The notes beneath the pieces were generated by a model. The model was not told the DNA's origin and searched no databases. It worked only from the letters and a program-made list of their open reading frames with translations. The position numbers and the translations under genes are program-made. 10,584 bases of DNA from NCBI GenBank assembly GCA_027451265.1, contig DAIDJT010000062.1:1-10584 (forward strand), read 5' to 3'. Below are positions 1-6,948 of this stretch, in pieces; the stretch's first letter is position 1; each line of letters opens with the position of its first letter. The stretch comes from Bacteroidales bacterium. GTDB taxonomy: Bacteria > Bacteroidota > Bacteroidia > Bacteroidales > VadinHA17.

Positions 1-1418
1 TGAAGCGCACGCGACACCCGCACCGCACGGTCGAGGTTGCGCGTCCACAGCCCGGCGTGCAACCCATAGGCGCTGTCGTTGGCGATCGCGATGGCCTCGG
101 CCTCGGTCTTGAAGCGGATCACCGCCAGCACCGGGCCGAAGATCTCCTCCTTCATTGTTAGGAAATGCGGGTCCTTTGTCAGAATGATGGTCGGTTCCAC
201 AAAGTATCCCCTGCTTTTGTCACCCTTCCCTCCGTGGAATATCTCACATCCGGCCGACTTGACGGCTTCGCCGATATAATGCATGACATTGTCAAACGAC
301 TTTTCGTCTATGACGGCGTTCATGAAGTTCCTGAAATCAGCCGGATCACCGATCTTTATCTCATCTGCCTGCCGTTTCAGATGCTCTGAAATCTCCGGCC
401 AGAGCGAGCGTGGTATATAAACCCTTGAGGAGGCTGAGCATTTTTGCCCCTGGTACTCAAACGAGCCCCTGATTACTGCAGTAGCCACTTCCTGCGGACT
501 GGCCGAGCTGTGGACCATTATGAAGTCCTTGCCGCCCGTCTCGCCCACAATCCTGGGATAGGATTTATACAGTTCGAGATTTGCAGCGGCCGTTTTCCAG
601 AGCCCGTTGAATGTGCTGTTTGAGCCTGTGAAATGAATCCCGCCCAGGTCATGATGCTTCATCACCACCGAGCTGATGACCGATCCCTGTCCGGGCAGGA
701 AGTTTACCACGCCTGCCGGCAGTCCAGCCTCCATGAATACCTTCATCAGTATCCAGCTTGAGAGGAGCGAGGCTGTTGCCGGTTTCCACACGGTGGTATT
801 GCCCATCAGCGCCACAGCCATGTTGAGGTTTGATGCAATTGCAGTGAAGTTAAAGGGAGTGATTGTATAGACGAAACCCTCCAGCGGCCTGTACTCCACC
901 CTGTTCAGCTGGTCAGAAGCTGACCGGGGCTGCTCCTGGTAGATCTGCCCGGCGAACCAGCTGTTGAACCTGAGGAAATCTATTGTCTCGCATGCCGCCT
1001 CCACTTCTGCCTGGTGCACGGTCTTACTCTGCCCCAGCATGGTTGCGGCAACAACCATATAGCGGTATTTCTTTGATAGGAGTTCAGCAGCCTTTAGCAT
1101 TATTGAAGCCCTCTCAACCCATGAGAGTGTGAGCCATGCCTCCTTCGCCTTCATGGCGGCTTCGATGGCGTCAGCCGTCTCCTTTTCTCCGGCCATGTGA
1201 TAGGTGGCCAGCAGATGACCATGATCGTGTGGCATGACCACCTTCCCGGTACGGCCGGTTCTGACTGCCTTGCCATTGATTATCAGCGGTATTTCAATAA
1301 CATCCGAGGAAAATCTCTTCAGTTCATTTTCCAGTTCAGCCCTCTCGGCTGTTCCGGGGGCATATGTAAGAACAGGCTCATTGTCAGGCCTGTGGATTGA
1401 ATAGATTGCATTATTCAT
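1..1418 (-). CDS. pruA: L-glutamate-gamma-semialdehyde (1-pyrroline-5-carboxylate) dehydrogenase, 5' part; 3' end foreign/chimeric
   Basis: Oxidises glutamate-gamma-semialdehyde to glutamate with NAD+, the second step of proline catabolism, in the cytoplasm. The gene runs off the left edge; 472 codons are visible of about 540 usual for the family. Start is the ATG at 1418. Visible landmarks: ITPFNFTAIASNLN near residues 186-199, catalytic-loop GETGGKD with E293, and EYQGQKCSASSR with the nucleophile C327, all typical of the Bacteroidota P5C dehydrogenase rather than generic aldehyde dehydrogenases. From about residue 424 (EEIFGPVL) onward the reading frame stays open, but the protein becomes AVIRFKTEAEAIAIANDSAY, which resembles a proteobacterial PuuC/betaine-aldehyde-type dehydrogenase, with nearly all codons ending in G or C. 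The main identity is secure; the segment below about position 150 probably does not belong to this gene. The gene lies 83 bp downstream of the kefB-like gene on the same strand and could be read from it. Confidence 0.9.
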   Translation of the reverse strand, partial: MNNAIYSIHRPDNEPVLTYAPGTAERAELENELKRFSSDVIEIPLIINGKAVRTGRTGKVVMPHDHGHLLATYHMAGEKETADAIEAAMKAKEAWLTLSWVERASIMLKAAELLSKKYRYMVVAATMLGQSKTVHQAEVEAACETIDFLRFNSWFAGQIYQEQPRSASDQLNRVEYRPLEGFVYTITPFNFTAIASNLNMAVALMGNTTVWKPATASLLSSWILMKVFMEAGLPAGVVNFLPGQGSVISSVVMKHHDLGGIHFTGSNSTFNGLWKTAAANLELYKSYPRIVGETGGKDFIMVHSSASPQEVATAVIRGSFEYQGQKCSASSRVYIPRSLWPEISEHLKRQADEIKIGDPADFRNFMNAVIDEKSFDNVMHYIGEAVKSAGCEIFHGGKGDKSRGYFVEPTIILTKDPHFLTMKEEIFGPVLAVIRFKTEAEAIAIANDSAYGLHAGLWTRNLDRAVRVSRAL

Positions 1419-1449
1419 GGCAGAAAGCTCATTTATTTGCCTGATTAAC

Positions 1450-1499
1450 AAAAAATGAGCGGTGTTTGTTCCCCGGAGGGGGAGGGAGCCTGTAACAAA
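1450..1499 (-). terminator. Weak hairpin plus T-run between kefB-like gene and pruA
   Basis: On the minus strand, just after the kefB-like stop codon, TTTGTT (1494-1499 complement) can pair with AACAAA (1465-1470 complement). These enclose a short TCCCC-CTCC-GGGGA stem (1470-1483). A run of six T follows at 1455-1450, about nine bases after the stem. The outer stem is asymmetric and the T-run is displaced, so it may be only a leaky terminator or attenuator before pruA. Confidence 0.3.
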
Positions 1500-1501
1500 T
1501 G

Positions 1502-3487
1502 CTATTTCTGTATCTCCTTCGTCAGGAGATCGGTGGCAATTGCAATCATCTCCGGTTTGCCCAGAAGATATGCTATATCGTTACCATTAATAGTGGTCAG
1601 CGGCTCCGGATTCGGAACAACCGTGTCGCGATGCTTAATTGCCACCATTGTCACACCGCATGTCTTGCGCATGGCGGTCTCGGCTATCGTTTTGCCGGCA
1701 AAGACTGATTTCTCTCCCACCCTTACGGCTGCAATCTCGATGTCAGGGATATCCCTCAGGAGTGTGGATCCGCGTACACGGCCGCGTTCCCTGAAAATGC
1801 CATAGTTGTCTTTCCTGACGCGGGCAATGGCACGCTCAATGTCCATTCGCGGTATCAGGTATTTGCCCAGTATCCTCTCAAAGAAGTCAATGGCTGTTTC
1901 GAACTCCTCGGGGATGACCTGGTTTGCGCCAAGTTTGTAAAGCTCCTCGATGTCAGTCACATGCCTTGTCCGGACAATGACATGGGCATGCTTGTTCATT
2001 GTCCTGATGTGTTCCACAATGGAGAGAGCCGTTATAAGGTTTCCCACGGAGACAACCACCAGTCCTGCGGTATGGACGAAGGCCTGGCGCAACACCGGCT
2101 CGTATGTGGCATCTCCGAATACGGTCATGTTGCCCTTTTCCATCTCCTTGCGTGCCCTGTCAGTATCAAATACGATGGAAGTGAAAGGGAGTTTCATTGA
2201 CCTGATCATATCTGCCAGGTTAATGGCCCTGGAGTCTTTCCCTATCAGCACCACATGCTTGCTTATCTCTGGTATTTCAACCTGTCTGAGGGGGAAGAGG
2301 CCGTTTACAATAAAGGGTGGCAGGGGGAGCCTGAGAATCAGCTTTGCCAGCGGTTGTGCGGTCTGTATCAGAAGAGGAGAAAGTGCCATGGAGGTAATGG
2401 CCACGGCCAGGAAGAGCTGGTAGTGCTCCGGGGTGATTATTTTGTGGGTTAGCCCCAGCCCGGCGAGGATAAATGAGAATTCACCCACCTGCGCCAGCGA
2501 GAATCCGACAACGACAGTTCCGAAGAAGGTATGCCCGAGGGCGAAGGCAGTCAGGCCTGCTATGAAGGCCTTGAGAATGATCACAAGCAGTACTGAACCT
2601 ATAACAAGCCATGGGTGATCAATCACGAAACCCATGTCGAGCAGCATTCCGATCGAAACAAAAAAGAAGCTTGTAAAGACATCCTTGAACGGGATGAGGT
2701 TTCCGAATGCGCTGTGGCTGTACTCGGTGTCGGATATCATAAGCCCCGCAAGGAATGCCCCGAAGGCAAGAGACATGCCAAGCTGGTGCGTCAGCATAGC
2801 CACTGCCAGGCAGATGAGCAGCAGACTCATCAGGAAGAGCTCATGGCTCCGTGTCATTGCAATGAGGTGCAGCACCTTCGGCATGAGCCACTTTGTCCCG
2901 ACCCAGATGAAAATCAATATCCCCGCGGTCTTCAGCATCAGGATGAGGAGGTCATGGCCCACGTCAGCAGTTGCACCGCCAAGCATCGGGGTGAAAAGAA
3001 GCAGGGGGATAAGAATTATATCCTGGAATATCAGTATCCCTACCACCGTTTTCCCGTAGTGGGTCGTCAGTTCGGATCGTTCCTGCAGCAGTTTGAGCAC
3101 AACTGCGGTGCTGCTGAGGGCAGTCAGGAACCCTACAAATATTGCCTCTGTCCATTCAAAATGAAAGACCCTTGCAGTGAGCATTGTCACTCCCGCGGTG
3201 AGCAGCAGCTGCATGAACCCGCCCAGGAAGACAACCTTCCGGATATTCAGAAGGTGATTCAGGGAGAATTCCAGACCGATTGTAAACATCAGAAGGATAA
3301 CACCAATCTCCGCCATTACCTCCACATTCTCAGGCGAGCTGATGAGCCTGAGCAGGTGGGGTCCGGCAATGACACCGGTTATCAGGTAACCTATTATGGC
3401 AGGGATGCGGATCCTTGTGAATATGAAATTCACAAAGGTGGAGAGGGCAAAAATGATGACGATATCTTTTAGGACACCCAGTTCCAT
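1502..3487 (-). CDS. Monovalent cation:proton antiporter, KefB/KefC (CPA2) type with RCK domains
   Basis: An inner-membrane CPA2 antiporter, probably exchanging K+ (or Na+) for protons. It has 661 residues. Residues 1-385 form a hydrophobic transporter core with the family signatures GVILLMFTIGLEFSL (62-76) and LTALSSTAVVLKLLQERSEL (121-140). The conserved ion-path pair Q155-D156 sits in IFQDIILIP. Residues about 411-530 are a TrkA-N/RCK domain (HVVLIG...GDATYEPVLRQA), and 575-655 look like a TrkA-C domain, giving the full Kef-like architecture. The nucleotide-binding loop is degenerate: GKDSRA at 416-421 where GxGxxG is expected. The ATG at 3487 fits the usual N-terminus, which leads straight into the first membrane helix. 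The gene lies between an NhaP2-like antiporter upstream and pruA downstream, all on the same strand. The family is secure; exact substrate and ligand gating are not readable from sequence. Confidence 0.92.
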   Translation of the reverse strand: MELGVLKDIVIIFALSTFVNFIFTRIRIPAIIGYLITGVIAGPHLLRLISSPENVEVMAEIGVILLMFTIGLEFSLNHLLNIRKVVFLGGFMQLLLTAGVTMLTARVFHFEWTEAIFVGFLTALSSTAVVLKLLQERSELTTHYGKTVVGILIFQDIILIPLLLFTPMLGGATADVGHDLLILMLKTAGILIFIWVGTKWLMPKVLHLIAMTRSHELFLMSLLLICLAVAMLTHQLGMSLAFGAFLAGLMISDTEYSHSAFGNLIPFKDVFTSFFFVSIGMLLDMGFVIDHPWLVIGSVLLVIILKAFIAGLTAFALGHTFFGTVVVGFSLAQVGEFSFILAGLGLTHKIITPEHYQLFLAVAITSMALSPLLIQTAQPLAKLILRLPLPPFIVNGLFPLRQVEIPEISKHVVLIGKDSRAINLADMIRSMKLPFTSIVFDTDRARKEMEKGNMTVFGDATYEPVLRQAFVHTAGLVVVSVGNLITALSIVEHIRTMNKHAHVIVRTRHVTDIEELYKLGANQVIPEEFETAIDFFERILGKYLIPRMDIERAIARVRKDNYGIFRERGRVRGSTLLRDIPDIEIAAVRVGEKSVFAGKTIAETAMRKTCGVTMVAIKHRDTVVPNPEPLTTINGNDIAYLLGKPEMIAIATDLLTKEIQK

Positions 3488-3508
3488 TGATCACTGCAGT
3501 TGGCGCAA

Positions 3509-3516
3509 TAAAGATA
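3509..3516 (-). promoter_or_regulatory. Possible -7 element upstream of the kefB-like gene
   Basis: The minus strand reads TATCTTTA, one base from the Bacteroidota -7 consensus TAnnTTTG and identical to the -7 box proposed for the nhaP2-like gene. It lies 21 bases before the ATG. No TTTG is present at the expected -33 distance; that position falls inside the first unit of the tandem repeat. Weak on its own. Confidence 0.25.
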
Positions 3517-3531
3517 TGAAAAGATGCGGAC

Positions 3532-3716
3532 GGGTGATTCAGGAGGCAGGAAGTGCCTGGGAGGCTTTGGGTGATTCAGGATTCATGAGGTGTCCGGGAG
3601 GCTTTGGGTGATTCAGGAAGCTGGAGGTGCCTGGGAGACTTTGCGTGCTTAAGGAGGAGGGGAGTGTTTTGAAGACTTTAAGTGCTTCATGAGGCTTTTG
3701 GTCCTTCAGAGCAGAC
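3532..3716. repeat. 37-bp tandem repeat, three near-identical and one to two degenerate units
   Basis: Head-to-tail units with no spacers: 3532-3568, 3569-3605 and 3606-3642 each begin GGGTGATTCAGGA and end GGGAGGCTTT or GGGAGACTTT. Unit 4 (3643-3679, GCGTGCTTAAGGAGG...GAAGACTTT) is clearly related but diverged. A fifth, weaker match (3680-3716) runs into the 3' end of the nhaP2-like gene. All units are exactly 37 bp long. The period is not a multiple of three, and the array crosses stop codons on the minus strand, so it is not a protein repeat. Units 1 and 3 contain GTGCCTGGGAG; unit 1 could form a tiny GCCT-GGG-AGGC hairpin, but unit 3 breaks the pairing, so a conserved RNA structure is not supported. 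It occupies most of the 199-bp gap between the two antiporter genes. Confidence 0.9.
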
Positions 3717-5183
3717 CGGATTATCTGAAAGGAGGCATTCGGTCACCGCCTCGAGAATATTCTTGCTGCCGGCCAGCACAATAAGCCTGTCACCCGGCTG
3801 AATGACCGTCATGCCGTCAGGAATGAGGTATTTGTTTTCTCTTTTTATCATCGCAATGCGGGCATTCTGCGGGAACCCCAGGTCAATTATCTTCATGCCT
3901 GCAACGACACTCTCAGGAGCTATTGTGAATTCGGCAAATTCAGAATTCATTGGTTCCGAGAGAAGTACATCCGCTGCAGTGACATTCTTGACCCTTGCCG
4001 GGAGTGAAACGTGAAGCCATTTTGCTACCAGCGGTACGGTTGTTCCCTGTATCAGCACCGAAGTCAGTGAGATAAAAAAGACGATATTGAAAATCATTTC
4101 AGCCTTTTCGAGCCCTGCCATAAGCGGGTAAGTGGCAAAGACTATCGGCACGGCACCACGGAGCCCCACCCATGAGATGAAGAGCTTTGTCCGGGCCCGT
4201 ACCCTGAAAAATGCCAGTATAAGAAAGGTGCTCAGAGGCCGGGCAACAAGGATCAGGAATGCCGAGACCAGCATCCCGATGCCTATTACCGGCACAATGT
4301 GGCTCGGAAAAACAAGCAGGCCCAGTACAACGAAGAGGATAATCTGCATCAGCCAGGCCAGCCCGTCAAACATCTTCATGATTGTACGTTTGTGGATCAG
4401 GTCCTGGTGACCGAGATAGAGTGCGGAGATATAGACGGCAAGGAATCCGTTTCCGCCTATTGCGGTGGTAACGGAGTAGGTAAGGATCATGAGGGTGATT
4501 GACAAAACGGGGTACAGACCCTCATAGTCGAGTTTTATATGATTGATGACGAATTTGCTTCCCAGGCCGAAGAGGTATCCCAGCACCCCGCCCAGCAACA
4601 GCTGGGTGAGAAACATCAGAAGCACCGGCCAGAATGAATGTTCGCCGTTCTGTACAAGGCTGATGAAAACGATGGTGAGTATGTATGCCATCGGATCATT
4701 GCTTCCGCTCTCGAACTCAAGGGTCGGCCTGATGTGCCCCTTCAGGGCGAGACTCTTCGATCTGAGGATGGAGAAAACGGCTGCGGCATCGGTTGAGGAG
4801 ACGATGGCTCCCAGCAGGAGTCCCTCGTAGATTGTGAAGTCAGTCACCCACCAGACAAAGAGCCCGAGAGTCAGTGCGGTCAGCAGGACGCCCGCCACGG
4901 AGAGGGCGATGCCCTGCCACATGATGGGTCTGACGGAGTTCCAGTCAGTTTCAAAACCTCCGGAAAAGAGGATAAAGTTAAGGGCAACTATACCAATGAA
5001 CTGCGCGAGACCCGGGTCATCGAACGGAATCTTCCCGATCCCTTCTGACCCGGCCAGCATCCCCACTGCCAGAAACAGGATCAGTGTCGGAACTCCGATA
5101 CGGAAAGAAGTCTTGCCTGCCAGCACACTGATAAAAATGAGTACGGATGCAATCAGCAGTATATTTTCCGGAGTTATTGTCAC
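3687..5183 (-). CDS. K+(Na+)/H+ antiporter, NhaP2/CvrA type (CPA1) with C-terminal RCK_C domain
   Basis: An inner-membrane CPA1 antiporter that probably expels K+ or Na+ in exchange for protons. It has 498 residues, with about 12 membrane helices in residues 5-395. Family signatures are GVPTLILFLAVGMLAGSEGIG (30-50), SSTDAAAVFSIL (129-140) and LEFESGSNDPMAY (155-167), including the N162-D163 pair of the CPA1 ion site. WVGLRGAVPIVFATYP (338-353) is also typical. The C-terminal residues about 415-485 (DLGFPQNARIAMIKREN, GDRLIVLAG) form a TrkA-C/RCK_C ligand-binding domain, as in NhaP2; the family is often somewhat longer, with a further regulatory domain not seen here. The start is a GTG at 5183; an in-frame stop lies six codons upstream and no other usual start intervenes. 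A good promoter lies just upstream. K+ is suggested by the family but not proven. Confidence 0.92.
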   Translation of the reverse strand: MTITPENILLIASVLIFISVLAGKTSFRIGVPTLILFLAVGMLAGSEGIGKIPFDDPGLAQFIGIVALNFILFSGGFETDWNSVRPIMWQGIALSVAGVLLTALTLGLFVWWVTDFTIYEGLLLGAIVSSTDAAAVFSILRSKSLALKGHIRPTLEFESGSNDPMAYILTIVFISLVQNGEHSFWPVLLMFLTQLLLGGVLGYLFGLGSKFVINHIKLDYEGLYPVLSITLMILTYSVTTAIGGNGFLAVYISALYLGHQDLIHKRTIMKMFDGLAWLMQIILFVVLGLLVFPSHIVPVIGIGMLVSAFLILVARPLSTFLILAFFRVRARTKLFISWVGLRGAVPIVFATYPLMAGLEKAEMIFNIVFFISLTSVLIQGTTVPLVAKWLHVSLPARVKNVTAADVLLSEPMNSEFAEFTIAPESVVAGMKIIDLGFPQNARIAMIKRENKYLIPDGMTVIQPGDRLIVLAGSKNILEAVTECLLSDNPVCSEGPKAS

Positions 5184-5206
5184 GTGAGCCAGGTCTTGTC
5201 AGGCGC

Positions 5207-5237
5207 TAAAGATAAAAAAATCCGGTTTTCAGACAAA
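5207..5237 (-). promoter_or_regulatory. Bacteroidota-type promoter for the nhaP2-like gene
   Basis: On the minus strand TTTG (5237-5234) is followed after exactly 19 bases by TATCTTTA (5214-5207), close to the Bacteroidota consensus TTTG-N19-21-TAnnTTTG. Transcription would start near 5200, giving a leader of roughly 17 bases before the GTG at 5183. The -33 element sits in the U-tract of the upstream terminator. Confidence 0.5.
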
Positions 5238-5264
5238 AAAATCCCGGCTGTTCAGGCCGGGATT
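5234..5264 (-). terminator. Rho-independent terminator of the PspC-PadR operon
   Basis: A perfect 9-bp stem AATCCCGGC / GCCGGGATT (5240-5248 with 5256-5264) with a 7-base loop. On the minus strand it is followed at once by a run of T (5241-5235). It lies about 45 bases after the stop codon of the gene ending at 5309, in the right orientation to end that operon. Confidence 0.85.
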
Positions 5265-5308
5265 ATGAAGAGTAAAAAAATACGCGGAGCGGTGTGATAT
5301 TGCCCCGA

Positions 5309-6568
5309 TTATTGATCAAATCGTACGAGATCTCCTTCGCTGATATGCCATACATCAGTATCCATGTCCCACGGGCGGAACTGCAGCATCTCGGGCACCG
5401 TCCCGGGAACAAGCCTTACAACGGTTCCCTCCGGCAGGCTTACATCAATGTCAACCATCGAAGCGTTCCACCTCGCCCCGGCCGGGAGTGAAAAATACTC
5501 GTCGAGATACAGTGTGTCACCGGAAAATTTCCAGTTATAGTTCACTTTCCGCGCATTGTCACGGGCTTCCATGTCATTGTTGCTGCTTGCCATCCTTTCG
5601 ACCGATATGAAAGAGGTGCTGTCTTCGCTTGCATAGATATTCAGATCAACCGAAGCATAAAGCCTGTCTGCCTGTTTGTCAAGGAAAAACTTGAAGCCGT
5701 CAACCGATGCTGTCTTATCATATTTGAGATCTGACTGTTTTTTCATGGCTGCAACCCAGATTGTTTTCGGAGCCGGGTCAAGGCTTATTCTCTGTTCCAC
5801 CTGTTTGTTCTCAGCATAGACGGCAAGCTGCAGGCCCAGGAATACACCGAGTGCGCAAAGCGAAGCTATCCATACCACGAAAGCCACAATGCTCAGGATC
5901 CTGAACCTTTCCCTGATCCTGAATATCATTTTTATGCCCAGCCAGGTCAGGGCACCCAGTGGTATCAGCGTGACCAGCGCTGCGAGAATGAGTACCGGCC
6001 ATACCATGTTACTGTTCAGCACAATGCTCAGCAGCGTATGAATATTTGTCATTTCCGGCTCTATCAGCGGATTAAGGAACGGGGCATTGCTGAAGAAGAT
6101 CACTATTGCGAATGAGAAAAAGAGAAGAAAGCCGATGAGGGTGAAAAAGAATCCCAGAACTATTGCGACAGCTCTGAAGATTGCCGACATCAGTTTTCCG
6201 AACCCCCTGAAGAAGGCGGAAAGACCCCTGCCCACCCTCGCGGAGAGACTGTTGGGGTCATACATTGATTTCCTGATTGTGAGAGGACGCCTTTCAGCCT
6301 GCGGTGCACTTTCATAATAATCTTCCGGTGCACCCATTATGTTGATCATGTTAACGACCATCTCCTTCGACACTAGGGTGGGAGGCTCATTCCCGCCTCC
6401 GAAGATCTCGGCAATGCGTGCTTCAATGTCCTGAAAGGTTTCATCACCTCCCTGTTCCGTTTTGAACCGTGCATGAACGTGATCGAGATAGTGTTTCAGT
6501 ACGTCCCAGGCATCCTCATCGATCCTGGAGAGCTGCCCGGCAATATTGATATCAAGTGTCCTTTTCAT
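5309..6568 (-). CDS. PspC-family-like membrane protein lacking a recognisable PspC core
   Basis: An inner-membrane protein of 419 residues, probably part of an envelope-stress module. Residues 1-82 match, without gaps, the N-terminus of the small PspC protein encoded at 6949-7530: INIxG near 8-11, (D/E)DAxxxLxxYx near 18-28, DIExRIxE(I/L)F near 47-56, and I(M/L)GxPE near 77-82. In that paralogue the PspC core follows; here the equivalent stretch (100-130, KSMYDPNS...RVGRGLSAFF) keeps only a faint resemblance and lacks the GGVCxG signature. Membrane segments lie near 131-160, 188-214 and 224-251. The remaining ~165 residues are hydrophilic and beta-rich (NYNWKFSGDTLYLDEYFSLP at 343-362), resembling the C-terminal part of long Bacteroidota PspC proteins and probably outside the cytoplasm. 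It is the last gene of the operon, 8 bp after the PadR gene. The molecular function is unknown. Confidence 0.8.
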   Translation of the reverse strand: MKRTLDINIAGQLSRIDEDAWDVLKHYLDHVHARFKTEQGGDETFQDIEARIAEIFGGGNEPPTLVSKEMVVNMINIMGAPEDYYESAPQAERRPLTIRKSMYDPNSLSARVGRGLSAFFRGFGKLMSAIFRAVAIVLGFFFTLIGFLLFFSFAIVIFFSNAPFLNPLIEPEMTNIHTLLSIVLNSNMVWPVLILAALVTLIPLGALTWLGIKMIFRIRERFRILSIVAFVVWIASLCALGVFLGLQLAVYAENKQVEQRISLDPAPKTIWVAAMKKQSDLKYDKTASVDGFKFFLDKQADRLYASVDLNIYASEDSTSFISVERMASSNNDMEARDNARKVNYNWKFSGDTLYLDEYFSLPAGARWNASMVDIDVSLPEGTVVRLVPGTVPEMLQFRPWDMDTDVWHISEGDLVRFDQ

Positions 6569-6576
6569 GGCTGCCG

Positions 6577-6906
6577 TTATTTCCTGTCACGTATCTGGTT
6601 AACCGATTCAACAAGTTCATCCCAGGCCCTGTCAAGCTCCTTCAGGTAAATTTTGCCGAGCTCTGTCAGTTCATAGTATTTCCTGGGCGGACCCTGCGGT
6701 GATTCTTCCCAGCGGTAGCTGAGAAGGCCCGCATTCTTCTGCCTCGTCAGCAGGGGGTAGAGCGTGCCCTCGACAACAATCACCTCAGCCTTCTTCAGCT
6801 CGTTGATTATGTCCACGGCATAGCATGAGCTCCTCGACAGTATAGCAAGTATGCAGTACTCGAGAATGCCCTTGCGCATTTGTGCTTTTGTGTTGTCCGT
6901 ATTCAT
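6577..6906 (-). CDS. PadR-family transcriptional repressor
   Basis: A small cytoplasmic DNA-binding protein of 109 residues, a normal length for the short PadR subfamily. The winged helix-turn-helix is recognisable from the family pattern: KGILEYCILAILSR (12-25), YAVDIINELK (29-38), EGTLYPLLTRQKNAGLL (46-62) and the wing with GPPRKYYELTELG (72-84). A short C-terminal helix follows for dimerisation. I chose the ATG at 6906, preceded by AAAGGA, over a GTG at 6939: the extension adds only a non-conserved MAGDHENKGIA and almost meets the preceding stop. It sits between the two PspC-type genes (42 bp and 8 bp away), so it very likely controls this operon, including itself. The inducing signal is unknown. 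Confidence 0.9.
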   Translation of the reverse strand: MNTDNTKAQMRKGILEYCILAILSRSSCYAVDIINELKKAEVIVVEGTLYPLLTRQKNAGLLSYRWEESPQGPPRKYYELTELGKIYLKELDRAWDELVESVNQIRDRK

Positions 6907-6948
6907 GGCAATTCCTTTGTTTTCATGATCTCCCGCCACAGGCGGAAA

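Noticed and set aside
1..125. Horizontal transfer of a proteobacterial gene fragment by a mobile element
   Set aside because: No insertion-sequence ends, direct repeats or transposase were seen; the join lies in a motif shared by both families at the contig edge, which fits an assembly artefact better.
1950..2423. 157-codon plus-strand open frame
   Set aside because: Shadow of the RCK region of the kefB-like gene; composition not protein-like.
2615..3472. Long open frame (285 codons) on the plus strand inside the kefB-like gene
   Set aside because: It lies wholly antisense to a gene with clear family motifs; its translation is rich in Cys, His and Gln with no domain or membrane pattern.
3551..3642. 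Series of small terminator hairpins (GCCTGGGAGGC) in the tandem repeat
   Set aside because: The stem is only 4 bp in unit 1 and is disrupted in units 2 and 3 without compensating changes.
3532..3679. CRISPR array
   Set aside because: The 37-bp units are contiguous with no spacers between them, and no cas genes are nearby.
6907..6939. GTG start 11 codons upstream for the PadR gene
   Set aside because: The added residues are not conserved in type, and the ATG at 6906 has an AAAGGA upstream.
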